DNA of 64,000 nt from contig NZ_JOEH01000009.1 in NCBI RefSeq assembly GCF_000719095.1, positions 421,172-485,171 of the forward strand, given 5' to 3'. Positions 35,332 through 43,762 of the stretch are shown piece by piece (position 1 is the stretch's first letter; each line of letters opens with the position of its first letter). Made by a program: the position numbers and the translations under genes. The stretch comes from Streptacidiphilus jeojiense (GTDB lineage: Bacteria > Actinomycetota > Actinomycetes > Streptomycetales > Streptomycetaceae). The notes beneath the pieces were generated by a model. It had not been told where the DNA came from, did no database searches, and worked only from the letters and a program-made list of their open reading frames with translations.

Positions 35332-36441
35332 TCAGGAACTGGTCGCGCCTTCGGCGATGGCCTCCTCGACCTCCGCGACCCGGGCCGCCTCCTCGGCGGC
35401 GAAGCGCTCGGCGTCCAGCTGCTCGGCGATCTCCTCGTCCTGCTGCATCAGCAGGTCGAGGTTGGAGTCGCCCAGTTCGAGGACGCCCATGTCGACGTAG
35501 GCCTGCTGCAACCGCGGCCCCCACAGCCCGATGTCCTTGACGCAGGGCACGATCCGGGAGAACAGCAGCTTGCGGAAGAACTGGAGGTACTCGCTCTGCT
35601 CGCTGATCTCCTCGGCTTCCTGCAGCGGGATGCCGAAGTTGGTCAGCACCTCCACCCCGCGGATCCGGTCCCGCATCAGGTAGCAGCCCTCGATCACGAA
35701 CTCCTCGCGTTCGGCGAGCTCCGCCGAGGAGAGGCCGGCGTAGTAGTCGCGCAGCGCCATCCGCCCGAAGGCCACGTGCCGGGCCTCGTCCTGCATCACA
35801 TAGGCCAGCAGCTGCTTGGGCAGCGGCTTGCTGGTGGTGTCCCGCAGCAGCCCGAACGCGGCCAGCGCCAGGCCCTCGATCAGCACCTGCATGCCGAGGT
35901 ACGGCATGTCCCAGCGGGAGTCCCGCAGGGTGTCCCCGAGCAGCGCCTGGAGGTTGTCGTTGATCGGGTAGAGCATCCCGATCTTCTCGTGCAGGAAGCG
36001 GGAGTACAGCTCCGCGTGGCGGGCCTCGTCCATGGTCTGGGTGGCCGAGTAGAACTTGGCGTCCAGGTCCGGGACGGACTCCACGATGCGGGCCGCGCAC
36101 ACCATGGCGCCCTGCTCACCGTGCAGGAACTGGCTGAACTGCCAGGACGCGTAGTGCCGGCGCAGGTCGGCCCGCTCCTTGGAGCCGAACCTGTCCCAGT
36201 ACCGGGTGCCGTGGATGGCCATGGCCTCGTCCGGCAGCCCGAGCGGGTCGTAGGGGTCCACCTCCAGGGACCAGTCGATCCGCTTCACCGCGTCCCACTG
36301 CTTGTCCTTGCCCTTCTGGTAGAGCGCGAGCAGGCGGTCCCGGCCGTCGTCGTACTCCCAGTTGAACCGCGCCGCTCCGGACGCGGGGACGGTCCAGGTT
36401 CCTTCGGCGACCGGGACGGTGTAGAGGGGATGAGTCGACAT
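35332..36441 (-). CDS. Ferritin-like di-iron protein (R2-type oxidase/oxygenase fold)
   Basis: Helical protein of 369 residues with a complete set of di-iron ligands: Glu in FLHGEQGAM, EARH in QTMDEARHAELY, Glu in VLIEGLALAAF and EARH in MQDEARHVAFG. This places it in the ferritin/ribonucleotide-reductase-R2 superfamily, among oxygenase-like members rather than iron-storage ferritins. The C-terminal ~30 residues are a charged Glu/Ala helix. It lies 131 bp downstream of an aldehyde dehydrogenase gene on the same strand, so the pair may act on one substrate. The reaction is unknown. Confidence 0.82.
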   Translation of the reverse strand: MSTHPLYTVPVAEGTWTVPASGAARFNWEYDDGRDRLLALYQKGKDKQWDAVKRIDWSLEVDPYDPLGLPDEAMAIHGTRYWDRFGSKERADLRRHYASWQFSQFLHGEQGAMVCAARIVESVPDLDAKFYSATQTMDEARHAELYSRFLHEKIGMLYPINDNLQALLGDTLRDSRWDMPYLGMQVLIEGLALAAFGLLRDTTSKPLPKQLLAYVMQDEARHVAFGRMALRDYYAGLSSAELAEREEFVIEGCYLMRDRIRGVEVLTNFGIPLQEAEEISEQSEYLQFFRKLLFSRIVPCVKDIGLWGPRLQQAYVDMGVLELGDSNLDLLMQQDEEIAEQLDAERFAAEEAARVAEVEEAIAEGATSS

Positions 36442-36572
36442 CGAGGCGCTCCTCGTCGTGTGCGTCGCGGGGTGGTGCAGGGCACACTGAGGAGCGTCAC
36501 ACGAAGTTACTGACGGGTCAACAGGCAGAGTGAACCAGCTGGGTCAGCGGAGCGGATGCCCCGATGCCTGCG

Positions 36573-38120
36573 TCAGCGGGCCGGATAGAGGGAGTAGCCC
36601 GGGAAGTTGCCGTAGAGCTTCTCGTCCTCGCCCTCGGGGCCGTAGCTGACCGCCTGGACCAGCAGGTCGCCGCCGACGAACGCGCCCTTCCAGGAGGCGC
36701 CCAGGCCGCCGAAGACCTCCTCGCGGTCCCCGCGCGAGCGCGGCTTGTTGATGCCGACCTTGAAGGCCAGCAGGTCCGGCGCGATCCGGGCGGCGAAGTC
36801 GGGGTCGTCGGTGGCGATGCTGGCCACCAGCGAACCGTTGCCCGCGTTCATCGCGGCGAGCAGCTCCGACTCGGTGTCCACCAGCACCACCGAGTCCAGC
36901 GGTCCGAACGGCTCGGAGTGGTGCAGCGCCCAGTTGGGCGGCGGGTCCAGCACGCTCGCCGGGGCGATGTAGGCGCCGAGGTCCTGGCCGGGCAGGAAGC
37001 TCCCGTCGGCCAGGGTGCCCCGGTGCAGCGGGACGGCCCGGGCGATCACCGCGTCGTCGAAGTGCCGGACCAGCTCGGCCGCCTTGGCGGCATGGATCAC
37101 CGGGCCGAAGTCCAGCTCGGGCAGCGGTGCCTCGGGGTCGGCGACGGCCAGCGGGTGGCCGAAGCGCAGATTGCCGAGGACGGCCAGATAGGTCTCCAGG
37201 AACGCCGGGAAGAGCCTGCGCTGCACCACGTAGCGCGGATAGGCGGTGCAGCGCTGCTTGGCGTACTCGAAGCCCTTGCGCAGGTGCGCGGCCAGCGCCG
37301 GCCAGTCGCTGTAGTCCCAGACGCCCCAGGTGTTGAGGCCCTCCTGCTCCAGGAAGTGACGGCGGTTCAGGTCGGCCAGCGAGGTCGCGGCCCGGCGCCC
37401 GTTGGCCCGTCCGCCGACGAAGGCGAGCGCGCCCAGGCCGGGGGAGCGGATCAGCGAGTCGGCGATCTGCGAGCCCATGCCGGAGAGCAGGGTGACCGGC
37501 AGCCCGGCGCGGCGCATCAGCGCGTGCGCCAGCGTGAGGCAGTGGAAGCCGCCCTGGGAGGGGGTCTTGGCGATCACCGCGTTGCCGGCCAGCAGCTGCA
37601 CCAGCTCGGCGTGCACCTGGACGCTCATCGGGTAGTTCCAGCTGGCGATGTTGGAGACCGGGCCCGGTAGCGCGGTCCGCCCGCCCAGCTGGCGCTCGAT
37701 GTTCTCCAGGTACCAGCGCACCCCGTCCACGGCCCGGTCCACGTCGGCGCAGGCCAGCCGCCAGGGCTTGCCGATCTCCCAGACCAGCAGCATCGCCAGC
37801 AGGTCCCGCTGCGCGGCCAGCGCCTCGACGGCGGCCAGCACCCGCGCCCTGCGCTCGTCCAGCGGGGTCGACGACCAGTCGCGGTGCTCGGCGACGGCGA
37901 AGTCGACCGCGGCCGCCGCCTCCTCGACGCCGATCCTCGGCGGCCCGGGGATCGGGGTGCCGTCCAGGGGCGTGCTGTGCTCGCCGGGGGTGCCCACGGC
38001 GTACCAGTCGCCACGGACCAGGTTCAGCAGCCGGTCGGGGGTGAACGCCTCGGGCGCGGCGGCCAGGCAGCGGGCGTAGGTGTCGTCCCAGGAAGTCCCG
38101 GGCTTGAGCATGAGGGTCAC
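36573..38120 (-). CDS. Aldehyde dehydrogenase family protein (atypical)
   Basis: Predicted NAD(P)-dependent aldehyde dehydrogenase of 515 residues. Cofactor-binding SWNYPM (161-166), a catalytic Cys291 in KQRCTAYPRYVV and the base Glu258 in LEQEGLNTW are visible. The usual ELGGK motif is changed to EQEGL, so this is a divergent subfamily. GTG 38120 has AGGAG seven bases upstream; ATG 38111 and longer frames are possible. It is encoded just before a ferritin-like di-iron protein, suggesting a short oxidation pathway. The substrate is unknown. Confidence 0.85.
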   Translation of the reverse strand: MTLMLKPGTSWDDTYARCLAAAPEAFTPDRLLNLVRGDWYAVGTPGEHSTPLDGTPIPGPPRIGVEEAAAAVDFAVAEHRDWSSTPLDERRARVLAAVEALAAQRDLLAMLLVWEIGKPWRLACADVDRAVDGVRWYLENIERQLGGRTALPGPVSNIASWNYPMSVQVHAELVQLLAGNAVIAKTPSQGGFHCLTLAHALMRRAGLPVTLLSGMGSQIADSLIRSPGLGALAFVGGRANGRRAATSLADLNRRHFLEQEGLNTWGVWDYSDWPALAAHLRKGFEYAKQRCTAYPRYVVQRRLFPAFLETYLAVLGNLRFGHPLAVADPEAPLPELDFGPVIHAAKAAELVRHFDDAVIARAVPLHRGTLADGSFLPGQDLGAYIAPASVLDPPPNWALHHSEPFGPLDSVVLVDTESELLAAMNAGNGSLVASIATDDPDFAARIAPDLLAFKVGINKPRSRGDREEVFGGLGASWKGAFVGGDLLVQAVSYGPEGEDEKLYGNFPGYSLYPAR

Positions 38121-38486
38121 GGTGGCGCTCCTGACTGAGGGAGAGGGAGCAGTGCACGGTGCCGGATCAGGGCACCGAGAGTGGCACAGCCGCTGTGAGG
38201 GCGATATGCGGCCCCGGGGATCTGTGGCCCTTCTCACGGTGGGTGCGGCCCGGTCCTAGCCGGAGTAGTAGACGACGACGTACCGGTGTACACGCGGCAT
38301 CAGCGGCGATTCGGTGTATTGCGGCCAAAGTCCCCTAATCTCCTACTAGGCGAAGTAGTGGAGCCGGCCGTCCGACGAGGTTTGGGCATGGGCGTCGCTC
38401 CTGGTTACAACGGAGGATCCGGCTGCCGGCCGGTGCCCCGAACAGCAGCTGAGACAGCCCGAGAGCAGGACGAGGTCGAACCCCTG
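38121..38486 (+). other. Long leader region of the M23 peptidase gene
   Basis: 366 bp without a convincing gene. The part nearest the peptidase (38340-38486) has several inverted segments, including CTACT/AGTAG around 38345-38360, CTCC/GGAG around 38398-38416 and GCCGGCC/GGCCGGC flanks, and could fold into a structured 5' leader. Streptomyces cell-wall hydrolase genes often have c-di-AMP riboswitches. I see only a partial resemblance (ACGGAGGATCCG) and not the full conserved core, so I do not call one. Confidence 0.35.
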
Positions 38487-39233
38487 ATGCACAGCGCCCA
38501 TGCTAGGCACGCCCGCCGCAGACGGCATGCGCACAGTCGGACGGCCCTGATGGCACTGGCCGCGACCGGGGCGCTGGCCTTCGCCACGATCGGGGTGCCC
38601 GCCATGGCGTCCGCGACCAACAGCCCCGCCGTGGTGGTGGGCCCGGTGGTGTCCGGCAGCAGCGCCGACGCCGCGCAGGAGGCGGCCGCCCCCGCCATCC
38701 GCGCGGCGCAGGCCCGGCAGCAGGCAGCAGCCAGGCAGGCGGCGGTGAAGCAGGCAGCAGCGCAGCAGGCGGCCGCGCGGGCCGCGACGGTGAAGCAGGC
38801 CGCGGCGGCCGCTCCGGCGCGGGCCCAGTGGTCGGCCCCGATCCCGGGCGCGGCGCTGAGCGAGGCGTACGGCGTGGTGGACAGCGAGTACGCCGCCGGC
38901 TACCACACCGGCACCGACTTCGCGGTGGACACCGGCACCGCCGTGCTCGCGGTCGGCGACGGCACCGTCGTCTCGGCCGGCTGGCAGTCCAGTTACGGCA
39001 ACACCGTGGTGATCGAGCTCGCGGACGGCCACTACGCCCTCTACGCGCACCTGTCCGGCTTCGCGGTGACGGTGGGTCAGCAGGTGCAGGCCGGTGACCT
39101 GGTCGCCCGTTCGGGTGACACCGGGAACTCCACCGGACCGCATCTGCACTTCGAGATCCGCATCAGCGACGACTACGGCGCCGTGGTCGACCCGCTGGCG
39201 TTCCTGCGGGGCAAGGGCGTCAGCGACTTCTGA
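38487..39233 (+). CDS. Secreted M23-family metallopeptidase (LytM-like)
   Basis: Exported peptidoglycan endopeptidase of 248 residues. After an Arg/His-rich n-region comes a hydrophobic signal sequence ending about residue 40 (MASA-TNS), then an Ala/Gln/Lys-rich helical linker, then the M23 domain. Zinc ligands are intact: YHTGTDFAV supplies H-x3-D and GPHLHFEIR supplies HxH. ATG 38487 is the start of the signal peptide, with GAGG about a dozen bases upstream; the frame stays open to 38286, but that part is leader-like. Confidence 0.9.
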   Translation: MHSAHARHARRRRHAHSRTALMALAATGALAFATIGVPAMASATNSPAVVVGPVVSGSSADAAQEAAAPAIRAAQARQQAAARQAAVKQAAAQQAAARAATVKQAAAAAPARAQWSAPIPGAALSEAYGVVDSEYAAGYHTGTDFAVDTGTAVLAVGDGTVVSAGWQSSYGNTVVIELADGHYALYAHLSGFAVTVGQQVQAGDLVARSGDTGNSTGPHLHFEIRISDDYGAVVDPLAFLRGKGVSDF

Positions 39234-39258
39234 GACTTCTGAGCCATGGGCGGAGGAG

Positions 39259-39861
39259 TCAGAGCGGGTCGGGCCGGCCGATCCGGTCGGCGATGTCCAG
39301 GGCCACCCGCAGGGCGACGTCGCGGCGGCCGTCCGGGTCCGGCAGTCCGACCGACGCCTCCGGGTCCTCGGCGCAGGCCTGGCCGATGAACTGGGCGACA
39401 TTGACGGTCATCAGCGAGATCGAGGCACGCACCCGGTCCTCGAAGGTCGGCTCCGGGCCCAGCATCAGCCGGGTGAGCGCGAACATCAGGTCCTTGAAGC
39501 GGCCGCCCACCTTGAGCTCGCGGATGGTGGGCTGGTTCTCGTGGAAGAACCGCAGCAGCGGCTGACGCGACTGCATGCCGTCGGCGAAGCGGCGCACGAT
39601 CTCGTCCCGCAGTGCCGGGCTGTAGGGCTGTTCCCGGCCCCAGGCGATGGCCTCCTCGATGGGGGCGCTCATGGTGTCCACGATCCCGGCGAGGATGTCC
39701 TCCTTGGTCCGGAAGTGGTAGTACAGCGCCGCCTTGGTGACCCCCAGGCGGTCGGCGATCTCGCGCAGGGAGGTCTTCTCGTACCCGTGCTCGGCGAACA
39801 GTTCCAGGGCGATGTCGAGGATGCGCGCCCGGGTGTCCCCGCGAGGTGTCTGGGTGGTCAT
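39259..39861 (-). CDS. TetR-family transcriptional regulator
   Basis: Repressor of 200 residues. The N-terminal DNA-binding domain reads ARILDIALELFAEHGYEKTS, then LREIADRLGVTKAALYYHF, followed by an all-helical ligand-binding domain. It is divergent from a 14-helix drug-efflux gene, whose promoter carries a matching palindrome at 40009-40026; autogenous and efflux control is the natural reading. ATG 39861 is chosen because TetR similarity starts there; the frame is open further upstream through the promoter region. Confidence 0.9.
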   Translation of the reverse strand: MTTQTPRGDTRARILDIALELFAEHGYEKTSLREIADRLGVTKAALYYHFRTKEDILAGIVDTMSAPIEEAIAWGREQPYSPALRDEIVRRFADGMQSRQPLLRFFHENQPTIRELKVGGRFKDLMFALTRLMLGPEPTFEDRVRASISLMTVNVAQFIGQACAEDPEASVGLPDPDGRRDVALRVALDIADRIGRPDPL

Positions 39862-39963
39862 CGCTCCGCCTGATTGCCTGTCCGGTGAGAGGGGTGCCGC
39901 GTACTTCTGCGCGTAGGTTAGCGGCCGTTCGCGCAGGTCCCGCCAGGGGTGGCGAAAAGTGGG

Positions 39964-39993
39964 TTGACGGCCCCCACCAAGTGAGCTTACCGT
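39964..39993 (+). promoter_or_regulatory. Promoter of the MFS efflux gene
   Basis: TTGACG (39964-39969), an 18-base spacer, TACCGT (39988-39993). It lies about 60 bp before the ATG of the transporter and directly upstream of the TetR-type palindrome. Confidence 0.55.
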
Positions 39994-40008
39994 GCCGCTG
40001 TCGAGGGT

Positions 40009-40026
40009 ACTAGCCGGTCGGCAAGT
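40009..40026. promoter_or_regulatory. Candidate TetR operator
   Basis: ACTAGCCG-GT-CGGCAAGT, an 18-bp palindrome with one mismatch between half-sites. It starts 16 bases after the predicted -10 element, so a bound repressor would block initiation or early elongation of the efflux gene. Confidence 0.55.
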
Positions 40027-40052
40027 AAGTCCGTGCACGGGGAGGCAGAGGG

Positions 40053-41663
40053 ATGGCTCAGGACCAGATTCCGCAGCAGGGGGAGGCGGCCGCCGGCGGT
40101 GCCGACCCCGACCCGGACGCGCAGATCATCCGCTCCCCGCGGGAGATCCGGATCGTGCTCAGCGGGCTGCTGATCGCGATGCTGCTGGCGATGCTCGACA
40201 ACATGATCGTCGGTACCGCGATGCCGACCATCGTGGGTGACCTGGGCGGTGTCAACCACCTCTCCTGGGTGGTCACCTCCTACATCCTGGCGACCACGGC
40301 CTCGACCCCCATCTGGGGCAAGCTCGGCGACCTCTACGGCCGCAAGGGCATCTTCATGGCTTCGATCGTGATCTTCCTGGTCGGGTCGGCGCTGTCTGGG
40401 CTGTCGCAGAACATGAACGAACTGATCGGCTTCCGGGCCCTGCAGGGCCTCGGCGCCGGCGGCCTGATCGTCGGAGTGATGTCGATCATGGGCGCGCTGG
40501 TGCCGCCGCGTGAACGCGGCAAGTACCAGGGCATGTTCGCGGCCGTCATGGCCGTGGCGATGATCGGCGGACCACTGGTCGGCGGCACCATCACGGACCA
40601 CCTCAGCTGGCACTGGATCTTCTACATCAACCTGCCGCTGGGCGCGCTGGCCCTGATCGTGATCGCGATCACCCTGCACCTGCCGAAGATCCGTACCTCC
40701 GGCCGGATCGACTACCTGGGCGCCGGCCTGCTCACCGTCGGCATCGTGGCACTGGTGCTGGTCACCACCTGGGGCGGCCAGAGCTACGCCTGGGGCTCCT
40801 GGCAGGTCGCCGGGATGCTGGCGCTGGCGGCGGTCTCACTGGCCGGGTTCCTGCGGGTGGAGCAGCGGGTGGCGCAGCGCGGCGAGGAGCCGGTGCTGCC
40901 GCTGCACGTGTTCCGCAGCCGCAACTTCAGCCTGATCTGCGCGCTGGGCTTCGTCGTCGGGTTCGTCATGTTCGGCGCGATCACCTTCCTGCCGCTCTAT
41001 CAGCAGAGCGTGCAGGGGGCCTCGGCGACCAACTCCGGGCTGCTGCTGATGCCGATGATGCTGGGCATGCTGGTCGTCTCGCTGGTCGTCGGACAGGCCG
41101 TCACCCGTACCGGGCGCTACAAGATCTACCCGGTGATCGGGACCCTGGTGATGACCGCGGGCATGCTGCTGCTGTCCCGGCTGGACACCGGCACCACCCG
41201 CTTCACCTCCGGCCTGTTCATGGTGGTGCTGGGCGCCGGAATGGGCTTCCTGATGCAGATCACCATGCTGGTGGCGCAGAACAGCGTGGCGCTGCGGGAC
41301 ATCGGCGTCGCCTCCAGCAGTTCCACGTTCTTCCGCACCATCGGCGGGTCCTTCGGTGTCTCGCTGTTCGGCGCCCTGTTCAGCTCCCGGGTCACCGACA
41401 CCATGACCTCCCGGCTGGGCGCGAGCGGCGGCCAGGCGATCGCGGGGCACGCGCAGCTCACGCCGGGCATGCTGAGCCACCTGCCGGCCCCGGTCCGGGA
41501 GGCGTACGACCATGCGGTCGCCAACGGGGTGCACAGCATCTTCCTGTGGGGCGCGGTCATCAGTGTGGTCGGGATCGTGGTCGCGGTGTTCCTGGAGGAG
41601 GTTCCGCTGCGGGCTACTCCGAAGCCGTCCGAAGCCGAATCCCACGTTGCCGTGGAGGTCTGA
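40053..41663 (+). CDS. MFS drug-efflux transporter, DHA2 (EmrB/QacA) family
   Basis: Proton-driven multidrug exporter of 536 residues with about 14 membrane helices. The DHA2 signature at the first helix is LDNMIVGTAMPTI, motif A in loop 2-3 is GKLGDLYGRKG, and GPLVGGTITDHLSWHWIFYIN is the helix 5-6 region. The divergent TetR gene and operator suggest drug-inducible expression. The export substrate cannot be read from sequence. A dispersed palindromic repeat lies 25 bp after the stop. Confidence 0.93.
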   Translation: MAQDQIPQQGEAAAGGADPDPDAQIIRSPREIRIVLSGLLIAMLLAMLDNMIVGTAMPTIVGDLGGVNHLSWVVTSYILATTASTPIWGKLGDLYGRKGIFMASIVIFLVGSALSGLSQNMNELIGFRALQGLGAGGLIVGVMSIMGALVPPRERGKYQGMFAAVMAVAMIGGPLVGGTITDHLSWHWIFYINLPLGALALIVIAITLHLPKIRTSGRIDYLGAGLLTVGIVALVLVTTWGGQSYAWGSWQVAGMLALAAVSLAGFLRVEQRVAQRGEEPVLPLHVFRSRNFSLICALGFVVGFVMFGAITFLPLYQQSVQGASATNSGLLLMPMMLGMLVVSLVVGQAVTRTGRYKIYPVIGTLVMTAGMLLLSRLDTGTTRFTSGLFMVVLGAGMGFLMQITMLVAQNSVALRDIGVASSSSTFFRTIGGSFGVSLFGALFSSRVTDTMTSRLGASGGQAIAGHAQLTPGMLSHLPAPVREAYDHAVANGVHSIFLWGAVISVVGIVVAVFLEEVPLRATPKPSEAESHVAVEV

Positions 41664-41688
41664 AGGATCTTGGGTGCGGGAGGTGCAT

Positions 41689-41754
41689 GGTTGCTGTTCG
41701 CGCAGTTCCCCGCGCCCCTGACGCCCAGGGGCGCGGGGAACTGCGCGACAAGCC
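41689..41754. repeat. Dispersed palindromic repeat, copy D (convergent intergenic)
   Basis: GGTTGCTGTTCGCGCAGTTC continuing CCCGCGCCCCTG, a five-base loop ACGCC, then the near-complete complement ending GCGACAAGCC. It lies between the convergent MFS and mutY genes, where it may terminate both. Confidence 0.85.
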
Positions 41755-41773
41755 AGAAGCTGACGTAGGGCCG

Positions 41774-42667
41774 CTAACCGGGCAGTCGGTAGACCCCCGG
41801 GGCGACCGGCTCCACCAACCCGTCGGCCACCAAGCCGTCCAGCGCCCGCCCCCGCTGGACGGAGTCCGCCCAGACGGAGTCCAGCGCGCTCTGCGGGACC
41901 TCCCCGTGGGCCTCCCGCAGCACCGCGAGGAGCTTGCCCCGCACCTGCCGGTCGGTCCCGGCGTAGGTCTGTCCCTTCCGTGGCGGCCCGTCGTGCGCGG
42001 GGTACCCCGCCCTCCGCCACGCGCACTCCCGTGCCACCGGGCACTCCCCGCACGCGGGGGTCCGCGCCGTGCAGACCAGTGCGCCGAGCTCCATCACCGC
42101 GACCGCCCAGGTGGCCGCGGTCTCCGGCTCGTCCGGCAGCAGTTCGGCCGCGGTGCGCCGCTCCGCGGCCGTCGTCGCCACCGGCGGGTACTCGCGGCCG
42201 TCGACCAGTCGCGCGAACACCCGCCGGACATTGGTGTCCAGCACCACATGCCGCTGCCGGTGCGCGAACGAGGCCACCGCGGCGGCGGTGTACTCGCCGA
42301 CTCCGGGCAGCGCCAGCAGCGCCGCGTGGTCCAGTGGGACCTCGCCGCCGTGCTGCTCGGTGATCGCGGTCGCCGCAGCGTGCAGCCGCAGCGCCCGGCG
42401 CGGGTAGCCGAGGCGTCCCCAGGCCCGTACCGCCTCCCCGGCGGGTGCCGCGGCCAGGTCGGCCGGGGTCGGCCAACGCTCCATCCAGGCCTGGTACATG
42501 GGCAGTACCCGCTTCACCGGGGTCTGCTGCAGCATGAACTCACTGACCATCACCGCCCAGGGCCCGGCGGAGGGCTCCCGCCAGGGCAGCTCGCGGGCGT
42601 GTGCGGAGTACCAGGCGAGGACGGTCCGGTGCAGGGCGTCCCGCTGCGGGCGAAGGGTGTCTGTCAT
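41774..42667 (-). CDS. mutY: A/G-specific adenine DNA glycosylase
   Basis: Removes adenine mispaired with 8-oxoguanine. The protein has 297 residues. EFMLQQTPVKRV carries the catalytic Glu, LPGVGEYTAAAV is the helix-hairpin-helix, and Asp in VVLDTNVRRV is the GPD aspartate. The [4Fe-4S] ligands follow the expected C-x6-C-x2-C-x5-C pattern (CTARTPACGECPVAREC). The C-terminal NUDIX-like 8-oxoG recognition domain of long MutY is absent, as in many actinobacterial forms. ATG 42667 is chosen by similarity; the frame is open much further upstream. Confidence 0.92.
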   Translation of the reverse strand: MTDTLRPQRDALHRTVLAWYSAHARELPWREPSAGPWAVMVSEFMLQQTPVKRVLPMYQAWMERWPTPADLAAAPAGEAVRAWGRLGYPRRALRLHAAATAITEQHGGEVPLDHAALLALPGVGEYTAAAVASFAHRQRHVVLDTNVRRVFARLVDGREYPPVATTAAERRTAAELLPDEPETAATWAVAVMELGALVCTARTPACGECPVARECAWRRAGYPAHDGPPRKGQTYAGTDRQVRGKLLAVLREAHGEVPQSALDSVWADSVQRGRALDGLVADGLVEPVAPGVYRLPG

Positions 42668-42826
42668 AGCGCCGTCGATCCTCGCACACACCGGGTCACC
42701 GGGAAGTAACCGGAACGGTGGCACGAAACCATCCGAACGGGCCATCAGGACGATGATGTGAAAGAAGGGGCACCAGGTACGGCGGTGTTGCTCTGAGCGG
42801 GGGTTGATCTCTCGTAAGGTTTGCTC

Positions 42827-43729
42827 GTGCCCTCTCTGCGCAATCCCGTCGGACCGCTGCCGTCCTCCATCTACTGGCGACGGCGCCTGATCGTGCTCCT
42901 CGTCGCCCTCGGGGTGCTGGTACTCCTGTTGTGGCTGTTGCTGCCCGGCGGGGGCGGGAAGAAACCAGGGACGGGCGCGGCGTCGTCCTCGCATCCGGTG
43001 ACATCGATCACACCCGGGCCGACCGGGTCCGGCGGCGGCTCCAACGACGGGACCGCGTCCGGCGGCGGGACCAGCTCCGGCAGCGGCGGCGGCAAGAGCC
43101 CCACCCCGTCCGGGGGCGCGTCGTCGAGCGCTCCGGCCGGGACCAACGGCGGGACGGTGGTGACCGTCACCGGCGGCACCTCGGGCGGCTCCAGCACCAC
43201 CGGCGGCGGGACCGGCGGCTCCGGCGGAAGCTCGTCCGGCGGCGCCGGCAGCTCGGGCGGCTCCGGCGGCAGCGGCAGCAGCACCCCGCCGAACGCCAGT
43301 GGCACCATGAACCTGCCGGTGTGCGCGGCGGCCGACGTGGAACTGTCGCTGACCAGCACCGAGCAGTCCTACAGCTCCTCGCAGTGGCCGACCTTCCAAC
43401 TGGCCATCAGCAACACCAGCGGTGCGGCCTGCCGGGTGGACCTCGGCGCCAAGTCGGCCGTGCTCACCGTCAGCAGCGACAGCGACAGCCATGTCTGGTC
43501 CTCCGGCGACTGCCCCCGCGACGCCTCGTCCCAGTGGTACGCGGTGCCGGCCTCCGCGACGCCGCTGAACGCGCAGTTCCAGTGGTCCAGGATCACCTCG
43601 GCCCCCGGCTGCACCCCGGGCGGCGGCGGCAACGGCGTGGGCGCGGGGACCTATGTCGCCCGGGTCGGGATCGCCGGCGTGACCGTCCAGCCCTCGCACC
43701 AGTTCAAGCTCGCGCCGTTCGGCAGCTGA
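42827..43729 (+). CDS. Membrane-anchored protein with a Gly/Ser-rich stalk and extracellular domain
   Basis: Protein of 300 residues. One membrane helix (about 22-40) follows a short basic N-terminus. Residues 45-155 are almost only Gly, Ser, Thr and Pro. The C-terminal ~140 residues form a folded, probably extracellular domain (LPVCAAADVELSLTSTE, then PTFQLAISNTSGAACRVDLG) with four Cys that could form two disulfides. Similar helix-stalk-domain proteins are common and uncharacterised in Streptomyces. GTG 42827 is preferred; TTG 42821 is also in frame. Confidence 0.75.
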   Translation: MPSLRNPVGPLPSSIYWRRRLIVLLVALGVLVLLLWLLLPGGGGKKPGTGAASSSHPVTSITPGPTGSGGGSNDGTASGGGTSSGSGGGKSPTPSGGASSSAPAGTNGGTVVTVTGGTSGGSSTTGGGTGGSGGSSSGGAGSSGGSGGSGSSTPPNASGTMNLPVCAAADVELSLTSTEQSYSSSQWPTFQLAISNTSGAACRVDLGAKSAVLTVSSDSDSHVWSSGDCPRDASSQWYAVPASATPLNAQFQWSRITSAPGCTPGGGGNGVGAGTYVARVGIAGVTVQPSHQFKLAPFGS

Positions 43730-43762
43730 CCCGCCCGGCGGGCCCGGCTCCGGCCGGGTCCG

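Noticed and set aside
38340..38486. c-di-AMP (ydaO) riboswitch upstream of the M23 peptidase
   Set aside because: Only a short block resembles the family; the other conserved segments are absent, so it is kept as a lead and not called.
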